Under the pieces are notes generated by a model. The model did not search any database. It saw nothing but the letters and a program-made list of their open reading frames with translations, and had not been told where the DNA came from. 64,000 nucleotides of DNA from Clarireedia homoeocarpa (taxonomy: Eukaryota; Ascomycota; Leotiomycetes; Helotiales; Rutstroemiaceae): positions 1 to 64,000 of the forward strand of contig LNKV01000067.1 of the NCBI GenBank assembly GCA_001465935.1. Reading direction: 5' to 3'. Positions 24,591 to 35,707 of this stretch are shown one piece after another. The first letter of the stretch is position 1. Every line of letters begins with the position of its first letter. Both the position numbers and the translations under genes were made by a program.

Positions 24591-26623
24591 CTATAGCTTT
24601 GAGATTTCATTTCTAAACCAGCTTCTTTGAGACGTCATGGGTGTGAGTGACAGTACTACAACGTATTAGTAAATGCATATTATAAAGTCTTTGACATACC
24701 TGTCAATATAACATCTACGCCCATAATGTTCTTCTGTGATTCCAAGAACAGTTTATTTGGAGGTCTTTCTAATGACGGTCTCCAACTAGCAACGTCATCT
24801 GTCTGAAGAGGCAGAGATGAGTATGCATATATGTTATTTGTCTGAAGAGGCAGAGATGAGTGTGGGAAGTATCCATATACGTCATTTGTCTGAAGAGGCA
24901 GAGATGAGTGTGGGAAGTATCCATATATACTTTTTTGTCCTAATCGTTCGTCGTCTACTTGGTTTATGTCACCAATTACCTTCTCTTGGGGCGATGTGGT
25001 GGGTAATTCGTGGTCATCGAGTCGTTGTCTTTTCGGGAGTGAGTAGTGCCCGTCCTTGTTCCTCGCCACTTTTGGAGATGTCTTGTCAGGCAGTTCGGCT
25101 TTTCTTCTCGATCGCTGCGGCTTATTAGAACCGGGGTTTCTAGACTCGGTGCTTACAAGCCCTTCCTGTACGCTTTTAGATCTTCTAAGATCAGCTGTAT
25201 CAAATGCATCGTAGTTTTCTCTACCAGAGTTAGCGTACGGTGTGCTGAGACGCGGCTCGAAAATTGCGCCTTCCGTATACGTAGAATGCCTCGAAGAATT
25301 GCTTGTATTGACCGTGGGGTGCGTAGACAATTCCAAGCTCTTCGAAACCTTTAGTGGCGTAGTGGACTAGAAAATCTCTCACTATCCGTCCTTTCTCTTC
25401 TTTCTGCATCAATTGAACTTCTGCATGGTCTCCTATTACCAAATGACAAGGATCGATCTCGTCTGTCTTCCTCATATGGACAGTCATCTTCCTGGCCAGT
25501 CTTTTCTTCCTCGGGTTCTGTGATTCTTCCGTTGATGTCCCCAATCCCAATTTCCCCCAGAGGATGGTCTTGCATGCCCATAGACGCCGCTTGAGGACTA
25601 CACCCTGCTTCAACATCATTGGATGGAGGGTTATTGTGATTTTCAGTATTGTGCAATTCTGAAGTTTTGAGTGCATTTTGGAATGACCCTTCCTGGATCC
25701 AAGAAGCTTGCTGTATCTCATCAGCTTTGGGTCGGAGTCTAGGCAGTGGTACTAGAATATTTTTTATGAAATGAATCCCTTCGCAACTTGTATGGAGTCT
25801 TAGAGGCTCTTCTGGGAAACCCCCTCCTTGACAAAACGAAATGAGGTCGTTGGGGGCCAGAAATGGGACTTGACGAGTGACCATTTGGTAGACTACACAT
25901 CCATATGACCATATATCGACTGCATTTGTGTATGTGCCACTCTCATCATCGAGCTCTTCATCCTTGAGGTAAGAATAAACCTCTGGCGCAAGATAATGTT
26001 GAGTTCCAGTGAAGGTTTGTAAAACGGTATCTTGGCTTGAGCGCTTGGTAATACCGAAATCACCAATTTTCACCCATCAATTCGGGAATCTTTGAGCCAC
26101 AAAAATGTTCTATTGGGTTGAAAAAGCTGTTAGTAGGAGTAGAGTATCATGAAGCATTATACAGACAATTTCAGTAACAGTGAGCCAAGTGACCAAGGTC
26201 TTTTAAAATACGTACTTGCGGCTTAAGATCCCTATGTGTGAAATTCTCTTCGTGCATAATTCGCAATCCTTCAGCAAGTTGAAAGGCTACTGTTCGAGCA
26301 TCGTCTTCCGTCAGGTCTTCATTGATGAACTGAATTAACGTGCCGAGAGGAAAGTATTTCATAGCAAGATATATCGTATCATCGTCCTCGAACCGTTTCA
26401 CGGCCCTGGAACTATGGGCACCGCCAATTTCTTTCTCCAGGCGGACGCTTCCACATACTCCGGCACCGAGCAGAGGGCTCTGTGGAGACCATCTTCTGAC
26501 AATCGGAACCCTACGGACCCCTCTCGCCCAGTCTGCCTGATATGATGTATGTACAACATAACGCGGATTGGTCTCAAATAAAGCTTCAAGTTTCCAGTCG
26601 CTTAGATCACGGAGATCGGACAT
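24591..26623 (-). pseudogene. Broken Ser/Thr protein kinase gene
   Basis: Exon 1 (26216-26623) encodes a kinase N-lobe with glycine loop LLGAGVCGSV, the AVK lysine and HRDLKPQ ending at donor GTACGT. Exon 2 starts at 26109 after CCAATAG and restores NIFVAQ, then KIGDFGITKR, YLAPEV and TNAVDIWSYGCVVYQMV, so all main catalytic motifs remain. Three lesions are visible. About 35-40 residues expected between AVK and EDDDTIYLAM (the alpha-C helix and beta-4) are absent near 26385-26400. A TGA at 26077-26079 lies where a Trp is usual, just before WVKIGDFG. The frame must shift near 25355 to reach a Ser-rich tail. The tail has a 16-residue repeat, a donor GTATGT at 24699 and a short last exon 24591-24655. 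Head to head with the HeLo-pseudokinase gene. A rescued or recoded product cannot be excluded. Confidence 0.75.
24801..24934 (-). repeat. 48-bp coding minisatellite in the kinase tail
   Basis: Two 48-bp units (24840-24887 and 24888 onward) and a 39-bp unit (24801-24839). All lengths are multiples of three. On the minus strand they encode a 16-residue unit with the core SSLPLQT; the short unit drops three residues. Confidence 0.85.
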
Positions 26624-27008
26624 TCAGGTGTCTGTCGTGGAATAACAGCCTCGCGGCAACTGATCTCGCAAAACAAAATGATTGTTCCTTTGCAAGAAAA
26701 ATACAACACTTGGTGGCAGATGGGAGAGTCTAGGAAATGCTTCGATCTGAAGTCAAAATCGAGATGTCTTCATCGCCGGGTCGCGACGCGCGCCCACATG
26801 TGCGACCGTGGCTGTGCCCAATGTAACCTACCAGTGTTGTACTTCGTACATCCAATGATGGGAACAGCCTGATGTTATTTGTCGAGTTTATCTTCCTTCC
26901 ATATCTCCATCTTCCCTTTTTCTCCCGTAGAAGATGTCAAGCCACAATCAAGTCTGCACCTGATCAAATTAACATATATGGCTATTCAGCCCAGATATCA
27001 TCTCCCAT
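26624..27008. promoter_or_regulatory. Shared spacer of kinase and HeLo-pseudokinase genes
   Basis: 385 bp between the divergent start codons, so both promoters must lie here. No specific site is recognised. The arrangement allows co-regulation, which is inference. Confidence 0.5.
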
Positions 27009-28721
27009 ATGGATATCTTCGCGAATTCTGCGGGTATTGCAGACATGTGCATCAGGTACGGCTGAGTTCTGGTCTTCCCGGTATATCATATCACATTTTT
27101 GACCTGTTTTAGTAGATATGGGAACAAACTCCTACAGACTTGCAAGTCTTTTAATCACGCAGACACGGAGATCCGGGAAGCAATTCTGCGCCTTGAATCT
27201 TTATGGCTGAAAATACAGCGGCAGCTTGAATTTTTGACAAAGATCTGGCGAAACCTTGATGAGAGCTACCAAATCCATCAGCACACAGTTCTCCAAGTAC
27301 TTCAAGGAAAAGCCCAGGCCGCAACGTCTCTGATCGAAGGGCTCTTTGCTGATCCTAAATTGGTATCCGGGAGCTCGACTTGGCATACGGTACAACAGAC
27401 AAGCGACGTGAGATATGCAAAATATGCACTGATGATTAAAGATAACCTGGAATCGATCCTCAAAGAACTCAAAGAATGGTCTGAAATATTCGATATATCC
27501 TGGTATCTCATCATCTCGCTCTCAGGGAAGGAGATTGACCAGCAACTTCAGCCAGTTGCGGTGGAAGAGCCGGAACCGCTGTCAACACTCAAAAAGTTTA
27601 GAAGGACGATTTCCTTGAGCCTAAGAGATGATGCCGAGCAGGGAAAGATGACCGTTTTCCTACCCATGAACTTCTTCAGCGGTAGTCATGAAAGTATTGA
27701 GAATACCGGAGCTGAAATTTGGCTGCAACAGGAACCTGAGGATGACTTTCGCTATGTTGTTGACAAAGAAAGCAGTATATCGACACTGGCTGATCTTTGT
27801 AAGTTGGCTAAGATTTTGAGGCTTGTGGATCCATTCGTCTTTAATGTTCTGAAATGCGAAGGGTTAGTGAGAGCTTCGCCCGGTGCGTACCATCTGGCAT
27901 CCAACCGGTTCGCATTCTCGATTCCGAAGAGCCTGAAGCAACCACAGTGCCTTCGGAACTTCATTCTGTCCGCTCCACATCATTACCCACTGAACGAAAG
28001 GTTTCGTCTTTCAAACCAACTGGCCAAAGCAATTATGTTTGTCCACTCTGCAGGGTTTGTTCACAAGAATATCCGTCCAGAAACTGTGCTCTTGTTCCAG
28101 ACCAACGAATCGAAGGAGGATTCTCTATTTGCCTTTCTCATTGGATTTGAAAGTCTTCGCCTTGCGGATGGCAATACAATTTACCAAGGAGATAACTTGT
28201 GGGAGAGGAACATATATCGTCATCCTACACGTCAAGGCGGACAGCCAGGAATGAATTATGTAATGCAGCATGATATATACTCACTTGGGGTCTGCTTACT
28301 GGAAATTGGACTTGGAGAATCCCTTGTTTTGCCTCAACCTGCGGGAAAGGAATCAAAACCAAATGTTTCCTTGCTGGCCGATATCGATTTCACGAGGAAA
28401 GATCGACGGAAGACAGCTTTCGAAATCAAGAGGACATTGGTAAAGCTGGCTCAAGAACGGTTGCCATCCAAAATGGGCCGCAGATTCAACGAGATCGTCG
28501 TAACTTGCTTGACTTGTCTGGACAAGACTGACAATTTGTTCGGGGATGAAAAGGAATTCCTGGACGAGAACGGTGTTCTCGTGGGTGTCCGATTTATCGA
28601 AAAGGCAAGGCCCTCCATACAGGGAGACATGTTAATCATAACTCCACTTGCTGACGCAGATAGATTCTCACGAAGCTCCTGGAGCTCAAAGTGTAGCCAA
28701 CCGAGGCAGAGCGTACAGTAG
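27009..28721 (+). CDS. HeLo-domain (prion-inhibition type) pseudokinase
   Basis: Predicted 550 residues from exons 27009-27055 and 27116-28721 (60-nt intron, donor GTACGG, acceptor TTTTAGTAG). The first ~200 residues match the HeLo-type helical bundle of fungal 'prion-inhibition and propagation' proteins: YGNKLLQTCKSFNHADTEIR, long amphipathic helices and VLQVLQGKAQAA. In HET-S this bundle is membrane-active (family knowledge). Residues ~210-510 follow a protein-kinase fold but lack catalytic residues. HRD is replaced by HKN in VHKNIRPETVLL (about 332), DFG by IGFE (about 358-361), and no glycine loop is seen. The C-lobe signature HDIYSLGVCLLEIG is kept. It is therefore a pseudokinase. The frame is intact. 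Likely role: signal-controlled membrane or cell-death effector, by inference from architecture only. Confidence 0.85.
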
Positions 28722-29516
28722 TAAGTGTCTGACCAACTTCGGAAGCGAAATTTGGACATTAAAAATCCATACTTTATATACGCTCAGTAGAATAGCGATC
28801 ACAAAAGTACATATTGTAGTCGAATATCGAAGTTCTGGAGCCAGTCGGATAGTTAGTTAGTATATGCAATGCTAATCAAGACACAACAACATATTCCCTG
28901 ATTCGTGAAGCTCAAAAGCGATAGTTATGCAGATTCTGCAGCCTATCCTCCGAAGTCTTATCCGATGGAACAAAAGACGTGTGGCTGCCAAAGAATTTTC
29001 ACATGAATCACTTCGGGATATTGCTGCCGGGCCGGTATCCACAACTAGAGCTACTCAACTAGAGTAGAGTTATGACGTTACTCTCTAAAATTCCTGCTGT
29101 GAAGTCAAAGGATATCACGGATCGAGGATGAGAATCAACTACTCGAGCACCGCCAATTACATAAAATGTGTGCAAGAGCTACTATGGAAGTCCGAAGCTC
29201 CCATGTCAACTGCCCACATGCGCCAGCTGGGTGGTTGTGGTAACTCATAGCAATTGGCCACTAGCATCGGTGACGCAGTACCCCTCGATTAGCTTGTAAC
29301 CTGCCCTGCCTTGCCTTGGCTTGCATTATTTGAAATTTTGGGAATATCTACAACTTCATCGCAACCTCAATTTGCAAATCACACCTATTCTTTCTTACCA
29401 CTTTATCAGTTAACGTGAACCTTGACCTTTGTTTGTATTTAAAGGCAAGAATACAATCATAATTTTAATAACTTACCACTCCAAAGAACTTTCGTCAACC
29501 CAAAACAAACGCAAAA
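28722..29516. other. Intergenic region upstream of phosphoketolase
   Basis: Contains the HeLo-gene 3' end and the phosphoketolase promoter and 5' UTR. AT-rich near 29380-29515. No gene seen. Confidence 0.6.
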
Positions 29517-32500
29517 ATGCCCGGAGAAGTAATAGACAGACCAAACCCACCAGCATTGCCATCCAATATCCCGGATACAGTCAATGAGCTGGCGGTCAAG
29601 CTGGAGAAGATTGATATTTCTGAAAATGATTTACGAGGTCTTGAGGAATTTCGGAGAGCAAGCAATTACATTGCCGCTGGTGAGCACCTACCCCACTACA
29701 AAGAAACCAAGTACAAATCTAATGATACCAGCTATGATCTTCCTCGCCGACAATGCTATGATGGAGAGGGATCTCACATTTGATGATATCAAGCCAAGGC
29801 ATGCCTTCTCTCCTCGAGATGTAAGCAAAAACTAACATCAAGCAGGCTTCTGGGACACTGGGGAACATGCCCCGGTCTTACTCTTGTTTATGCACACCTT
29901 AACTACCTCACCCGAAAGAACGATCTTAACATGATCTACGTTGTAGGCCCAGGCCATGGAGCGCCTGCAATTCTGGCCTCTCTCTGGTTAGAAGGCAGTC
30001 TGGGAGCTTTCTACCCACAATACTCCATGACCAAACAAGGTCTACACAACCTCATCACGGGATTCAGTACTCCTCATGGATTCCCATCCCATATTAACGC
30101 TGAAACTCCCGGTTCCATTCATGAAGGTGGCGAACTTGGTTATGCACTTTCCGTTGCTTTTGGTGCTGTCATGGATAACCCTGATTTGATTGTGACCTGT
30201 ATTGTCGGTGATGGCGAGGCAGAGACTGGACCAACTGCTACAGCCTGGCATGCGGCCAAATATATTGATCCTGCAGAGTCTGGAGCTGTCATTCCAATTG
30301 TCCACGTTAATGGATTCAAGATCTCTGAGAGGACAATCTACGGCTGCATGGATGACAAGGAAATGGTTACGCTATTCACAGGTTATGGATACCAGGTTCG
30401 ATTTGTTGAAGATCTTGAGGATATTGTAAGTTGTACAAGAATGACTGCTGAATTGTGCTAACTTGAGTCAGGATCGCGATCTTGCAACTAGCATGCAATG
30501 GGCACTTGACGAGATTCGAAAGATTCAAAAGGCGGCTAGATCTGGCAAACCAATCATGAAGCCAAGAGTAAGTTTTCTAAAAATTGAACAACGGCATTAG
30601 GCTAATTCTTCACAGTGGCCAGTCATCATCATGCGCACACCTAAAGGCTGGAGTGGACCCAAAAAAGTCAACGGAGAGTTCGTTGAAGGGTCATTCCACG
30701 CCCATCAAGTTCCTCTCATGGCCGCCAAGACTGACAAGGACCAACTCGCTGACCTTCAAAAATGGCTTCTCTCATATGGTCCAGACAGGCTCTTCACTGA
30801 GAGCGGTGATATAATTGACTCAATAAAAAGCATCATCCCAGTTGAACCTCACAAGAAACTCGGTCAGAGAGTCGAAACCTACCAACACCACGAAGCTCTG
30901 TCAGTTCCCGACTGGAAGAAGTACGCTGTTGAGAAAGGTTCGGAAGTTTCATGCATGAAAGCTATCGGTGAACTTATTGACCAGACTTTCGTGGATAACC
31001 CGAAATCGATCCGTCTGTTCTCTCCCGATGAACTCGTTAGTAACAAACTTGACGCTGTTTTCAACCACACTGGGCGTGATTTCCAATGGGATGAATTCTC
31101 TCATGCTAAAGGCGGCCGTGTCATTGAAATTCTCAGTGAACATACATGTCAAGGAATGCTTCAGGGTATGTTTTATGACACCTTCAACTACCACTCCTAG
31201 TCATTTTTTTCTAACAATCACAGGATATACCTTGACCGGCCGTACTGGTATCTTCCCCAGTTACGAAAGTTTCTTGGGTATTATCCACACCATGATGATC
31301 CAATACAGCAAATTCAACAAGATGGCAAGAGAAACAGGGTGGAGAAATGATCTTTCTGGTCTTAACTATCTTGAAACTTCAACATGGACAAGGCAAGAAC
31401 ACAATGGATACTCTCAGTAAGTAATCTCTTGGTATATATTTCACTTTGTTTTATGAGGCGCCGCCCATCATACTCACTGATGGGGTGTTCTACTGACCAT
31501 GCCCCTCCGTGACCTTTAAAGTCTACATATGTAAATTATCAATTACTGATACTCGACCATCTAGTCAAAATCCCAGCTTCATTGGCGCTGTTCTTAACCT
31601 CAAGCCAGAATTGGCCAGAGTTTATCTCCCACCCGATGCTGTATGTCCTCCCGTCCCTCGTGAGATCTCTTCCTATGGCCTTTCATCCCCTAAACCACCA
31701 CTCGACTCTTGGTTTCACTTCCCCTCCAGTCTTCTATCCGCTTCTACTCCTTCTCTAACCACGCACTAATAATCTCAGAATACATTCCTCTCCACAATCG
31801 CCCATTGCCTCCGCTCCCGCAACTACATAAATCTAATGGTCGGTTCGAAGCAACCTCAGCCCGTCTTCCTCTCCCCCGAAGAAGCAGACAAGCACTGCCA
31901 AGCCGGCGCCTCGATCTGGAAATTCGCATCCACCGACGACGGAATCGACCCCGACGTCGTCCTCGTCGGCATCGGCTCCGAGCTTACCTTCGAAGTCGTC
32001 TCCGCCGCCTCGCTCCTACGTAAACTCTGCCCCGCTCTGCGCGTGCGCGTCGTAAACGTCACCGACCTTATGATTCTCGAGGCTGAGACTTTGCACCCGC
32101 ATAGTTTGACGCACGAGGAGTTCGAGAGCCTGTTTACGAAGGATCGCCCCATTCATTTCAACTATCACGGATATGCAACTGAGATCAAGGGATTGCTGTT
32201 CGGTAGACCCAATGTGGATAGAGTTACGATCGGCTCGTATAAAGAGGAAGGGTCGACGACAACGCCGTTCGATATGATGTTGAGGAATGAGGTTAGCAGA
32301 TACCATATTATGGAAAGAGCAATCAAAGGGGGTGCGAGGAGAAATGAGAAGGTCAATTTGGATATGGCTTTGTTGCTGGGGGATATTAGACATCAGATTA
32401 CCAAGGTGCAGGAGCACATCATGAAGTTTGGAACAGATCCCGAGGGAACTTTTGATGTGCCTGGGTTTGAGGGAACCGACTTTGAAGGTACTGGAAAGGC

Positions 32501-32555
32501 TAAGGGTGGAGATGGAAAGGGGGTTAATAAGGAAGAAGGTTTTTTCGTTAATTAA
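29517..32555 (+). CDS. Phosphoketolase (Xfp), 8 exons
   Basis: Thiamine-diphosphate enzyme splitting xylulose-5-P (and often fructose-6-P) with phosphate to acetyl-P and glyceraldehyde-3-P or erythrose-4-P (family knowledge). Exons: 29517-29679, 29732-29798, 29846-30425, 30472-30567, 30616-31165, 31224-31416, 31565-31640, 31779-32555; 833 residues, all phases agree. XFP_N motifs include KPRLLGHWGTCPGL, VVGPGHGAPA and the ThDP motif GDGEAETGPT (about 198). XFP motifs include TPKGWSGPKK and GRVIEILSEHTCQG. XFP_C has PDVVLVGIGSELTFEV and RPIHFNYHGYATEI. Intron 2 (29799-29845) needs a GC-AG donor: the nearby GTAAGC at 29821 would break the frame. The region around 31840-32110 is clearly richer in G/C-ending codons than flanking exons. 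No acetate kinase gene is adjacent. Confidence 0.95.
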
Positions 32556-33164
32556 ATACGATGATTTTGGAAAGAATAACAGGAAGGCTAGAAGTAGAGT
32601 AGGAGAGGAGAGCCATGGTACATATCATAATGAATTTCAAGCCCTCTTTTAATTTGATAAAGCATATATTGGCATCCAGAGATCACTCTTCTTGTTTCGA
32701 ACTCCACTCATGGTTCAAGCTCTCAGTAATCTGTGCAGGCTCCTCAGTGAGTTACGGGCACATGCAGACTGTGGAGGTATTCGAGTCATCTGGTCATATT
32801 GAGTTTGGACGTGGTGGCTAAAGAAATTTCTCCCATATTGACGACATAACTCATCCCGGATCCAACTCGAATGCGAAAGAACCTCTAATATTATTATCGT
32901 CCGGTTCCCCACTATCCCAACAAGGTGGGTAAAGTAAGTCCTGAGGCAGATCGTCCGCCAAAGGGTGCGGTATTGCTGTAGAGGAAGAGCCTATCCCACC
33001 TCTAGCCATTTCCCTATATACGGCGCTTTATCAGTGTTGATCTGGATATATAAATTAAAAGAAGCCTGTGCGGAAGACTCACATAAGCTGAGCACATGGT
33101 GCACGGTTAAGGGCGCTAGATAATACTGGCCGCGGAGTATCTGGAGGTCGGTGAGATTGTGTGG
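32556..33164. other. Convergent intergenic region
   Basis: 3' regions of phosphoketolase (+) and the Clr5-ankyrin gene (-). A short minus-strand frame at 32715-32912 has no features. No gene seen. Confidence 0.55.
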
Positions 33165-35707
33165 TTAGCCCGGGTTGTTCGTCAGCCCTGCGAAGGGTTG
33201 TGCGCTGAGGTTGCTGCGCAGATGAGCTTCTAGTGCCGAAGTTCGAAATGTGAGTGATGATGCATGCTGATTTCCCCTAGAGGGATCGAGGTTTTTGTTG
33301 AAAGTATTTAGGATACTGCTGTCACGATACGGTTTGTTGGCAGATTGAAAGAATCCGTCTTCATACCACATTGAATAACCCAAGCTACCCAACCAAGTGG
33401 CTTCTTCTGTCCATTGTGTCTGAATATCCGGGTTGGCCTCTAAGTTGTAATATGCCATTTCATAATCCTCTGGAAGTGTGGGTAACCAATGTGGAGCAGC
33501 TGGAACTGGCCTAACACGCCTTGCAGAAGGCTCTCCAGGCATTGCGAATTCACTATGAATTGGCACAAGAGGTTCTCCCCGCAATTCAATACCATCTAAC
33601 TCAAAGAGGTCCTGATGAGATAATTCATACACCGGCTCACTATCATATAAATCTCTGGGGCCCTCCCCGCAATAAAACCCACGTTCAGGAGGACCGCTGG
33701 AAGTAGCAGCTGGCACGAGGAGGCGTGCCGATTTTTTCTTCTTAATCATCATAGGACTCGTCTCAATACCGACAAAAATTTTTTCTGTGAGGATTGGACT
33801 TTCGATAGCCTTATCCCTAAAGCTTTTCCCTGCAGCTCCTACATTCTTCATACAGTACTCTTCAAATTCGGTTGGGTCAAATTTCGCGCCACTGTCGGCT
33901 AGGAGATTTGCGCAACATAGAATTCGTGAAAATCTGGCGTGGTCCTTTTCTCCAGGCATTTGTTTTGCGATATGACCAAGGATACTGCGACCTGTGGGCC
34001 CTTCTTGTGTCCTGACATTGGGATTGGCGCCGTGGTGTAACAACGATAGCACTATATCTGGGTATCCTCGAGCTGCAGCTATCGCCAAAGCTGTTAGTCC
34101 ATCTTTATTCCTCACATGCAATCTTACATGTTGATAGTCTTCATCTATGAGTTTATCCACGAGTGGACATAGGCCGCCATAATCAAGATCCAGCGCTTTT
34201 ATAGCCTCGATCAGTGACAAATCCAGCTCTTCCACGCTAGCAAACTGTGGGTACTGTCGAATACCTTCCTCAAGCATTCTATCGGTAACTGATCTTCCGT
34301 GAAAATCTCGCATGTCGACCTTGAATTGATCACGTATCTCACGATATGCAGGGTAAGAAGAGCTGAAAAGATCCACCGGCTTAACGACGACATGTAGGAA
34401 TGTCTCCCCAGAAGTATTGCGCAGGGCAAGGAGGGGTACATCCGAAGCGGTTATGACTTTAAGAACATTTTCGATTCGTTTCACATTACCCGCCGCCGCC
34501 GCATGATGTAAGGGGGTATTTCCAAATGTGTCTCTAGTCGTAATGTCTCCCAAGAGTCCTTCTGAGCCGCATTGGTTACGGAAAAGCTCGTGTATGGCTG
34601 TGAAACCACACAACTCGCACTTTGAAACACCGAAGATGTCTGAAAGATTGAATTTGCAGCAAGGTCGTTGATGTAACGATCTCATGCAAGTGCTCATGGA
34701 ACTTGTGCCTATGGGTGTGGGCTGAATTACAGCTTCATCCACAATCATGTCGCGAATCCATTGTTCCATGTCATACATGGAAACATTTCTGGATATAGAT
34801 GATCCCCTAGATGAAATGCTCATCGCAGACACTAGGCTCGATCTGACTGAATTGGTCATTGAAAGGACCGAATTGACATGTCGCGATGCACGGAATATTC
34901 CAGAAGATATACGTGTGCTCATTGTTTTGAAACTAGCATTAGAGACACGATGAGTAGGCGGGTTGGATTTCTGCTGATCTGAGACTCTGGTTTGCGAAAT
35001 ATCTCCAGCTGTAGAAAGTGGCGGCTTGTCCAATTCCGAAAGAAGACCTTCGATACCACTAACTTGACCGAGGTCAACATGGACTTCTTTGTCGCTATCT
35101 CGATCCTCTCTTGTGGCTGATGGTGCTTGCCCACTCAGCGGACTTGGATTCAACTGTGTATTGGAGTACCATGATCCAATCTCAGGCATTGATACATGGG
35201 TAGGTACCCCAAAGGGCAGCAATGCCTCGTAGTTCCAGTGCGCAAAAGGATCATAAAAAGGACTCGCTGTAAATAGTGTTGGTGATGGAACGGAGACATT
35301 TTCTGTGGAATTGCGTGCTGTTAAGGGCCCCTCCGGCAACCCTTGATGTTCTCTTCTGGACTTCAGCTTGCGGAAAGCATGCTTCCTACACAGCTTCCAT
35401 ACAGCAAGACGAGCTTTGCCTTGGCCAATTCCCGATGGCCTGTAGATCCGCTGGTTTTTCTTGATATTTGGCAATAACGTGCTCAATTGAGCCTGGATAT
35501 TCCTACGGCTGAAGGGAGATTAGAATGTATTTTCCTTTGCAGTGGCTGGACTACTCACCATGGATCAAACCCATCAGCGGAAATGAGCTCTCGGATTTGA
35601 TGATAATTCAATGTAGTCATCAAATACAGCCTTACAAGCTTTCTCTTCCGCGAGGCTGTCCATGGAATTTTGGGTCGACCACCCACTTTCTGCTTTTCAG
35701 AACCCAT
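33165..35707 (-). CDS. Clr5-domain ankyrin-repeat protein, 2 exons
   Basis: Predicted 830 residues. Exon 1 (35559-35707) encodes a Clr5-type N-terminal domain, with IPWTASRKRKLVRLYL and LNYHQIRELISADGFDPW, a likely DNA- or protein-binding helical domain found on many ascomycete ankyrin or TPR proteins (family knowledge). Exon 2 begins at 35508 (acceptor TTCAG) or 35502 (acceptor CGTAG, two residues fewer). The domain continues as NIQAQLSTLLPNIKKNQRIYRP. A Ser-rich disordered region follows, then ankyrin repeats: GNTPLHHAAAAGNVKRIENV, and NKDGLTALAIAAARGYPDIV with LLHHGANPNVR. A small Cys-rich patch (CCKFNLSDIFGVSKCELCGF) precedes the ankyrins. Function unknown. The frame is intact and lies in the accessory stretch. 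Confidence 0.82.

Noticed and set aside
24801..24934. Regular repeats considered as a CRISPR-like array
   Set aside because: Units are contiguous with no spacers and encode a peptide repeat; eukaryotic context.
25230..25721. Minus-strand 163-codon frame considered as part of the kinase
   Set aside because: One frameshift from the kinase frame to the 24680-25336 frame suffices; this third frame is not needed and ends without a splice site.
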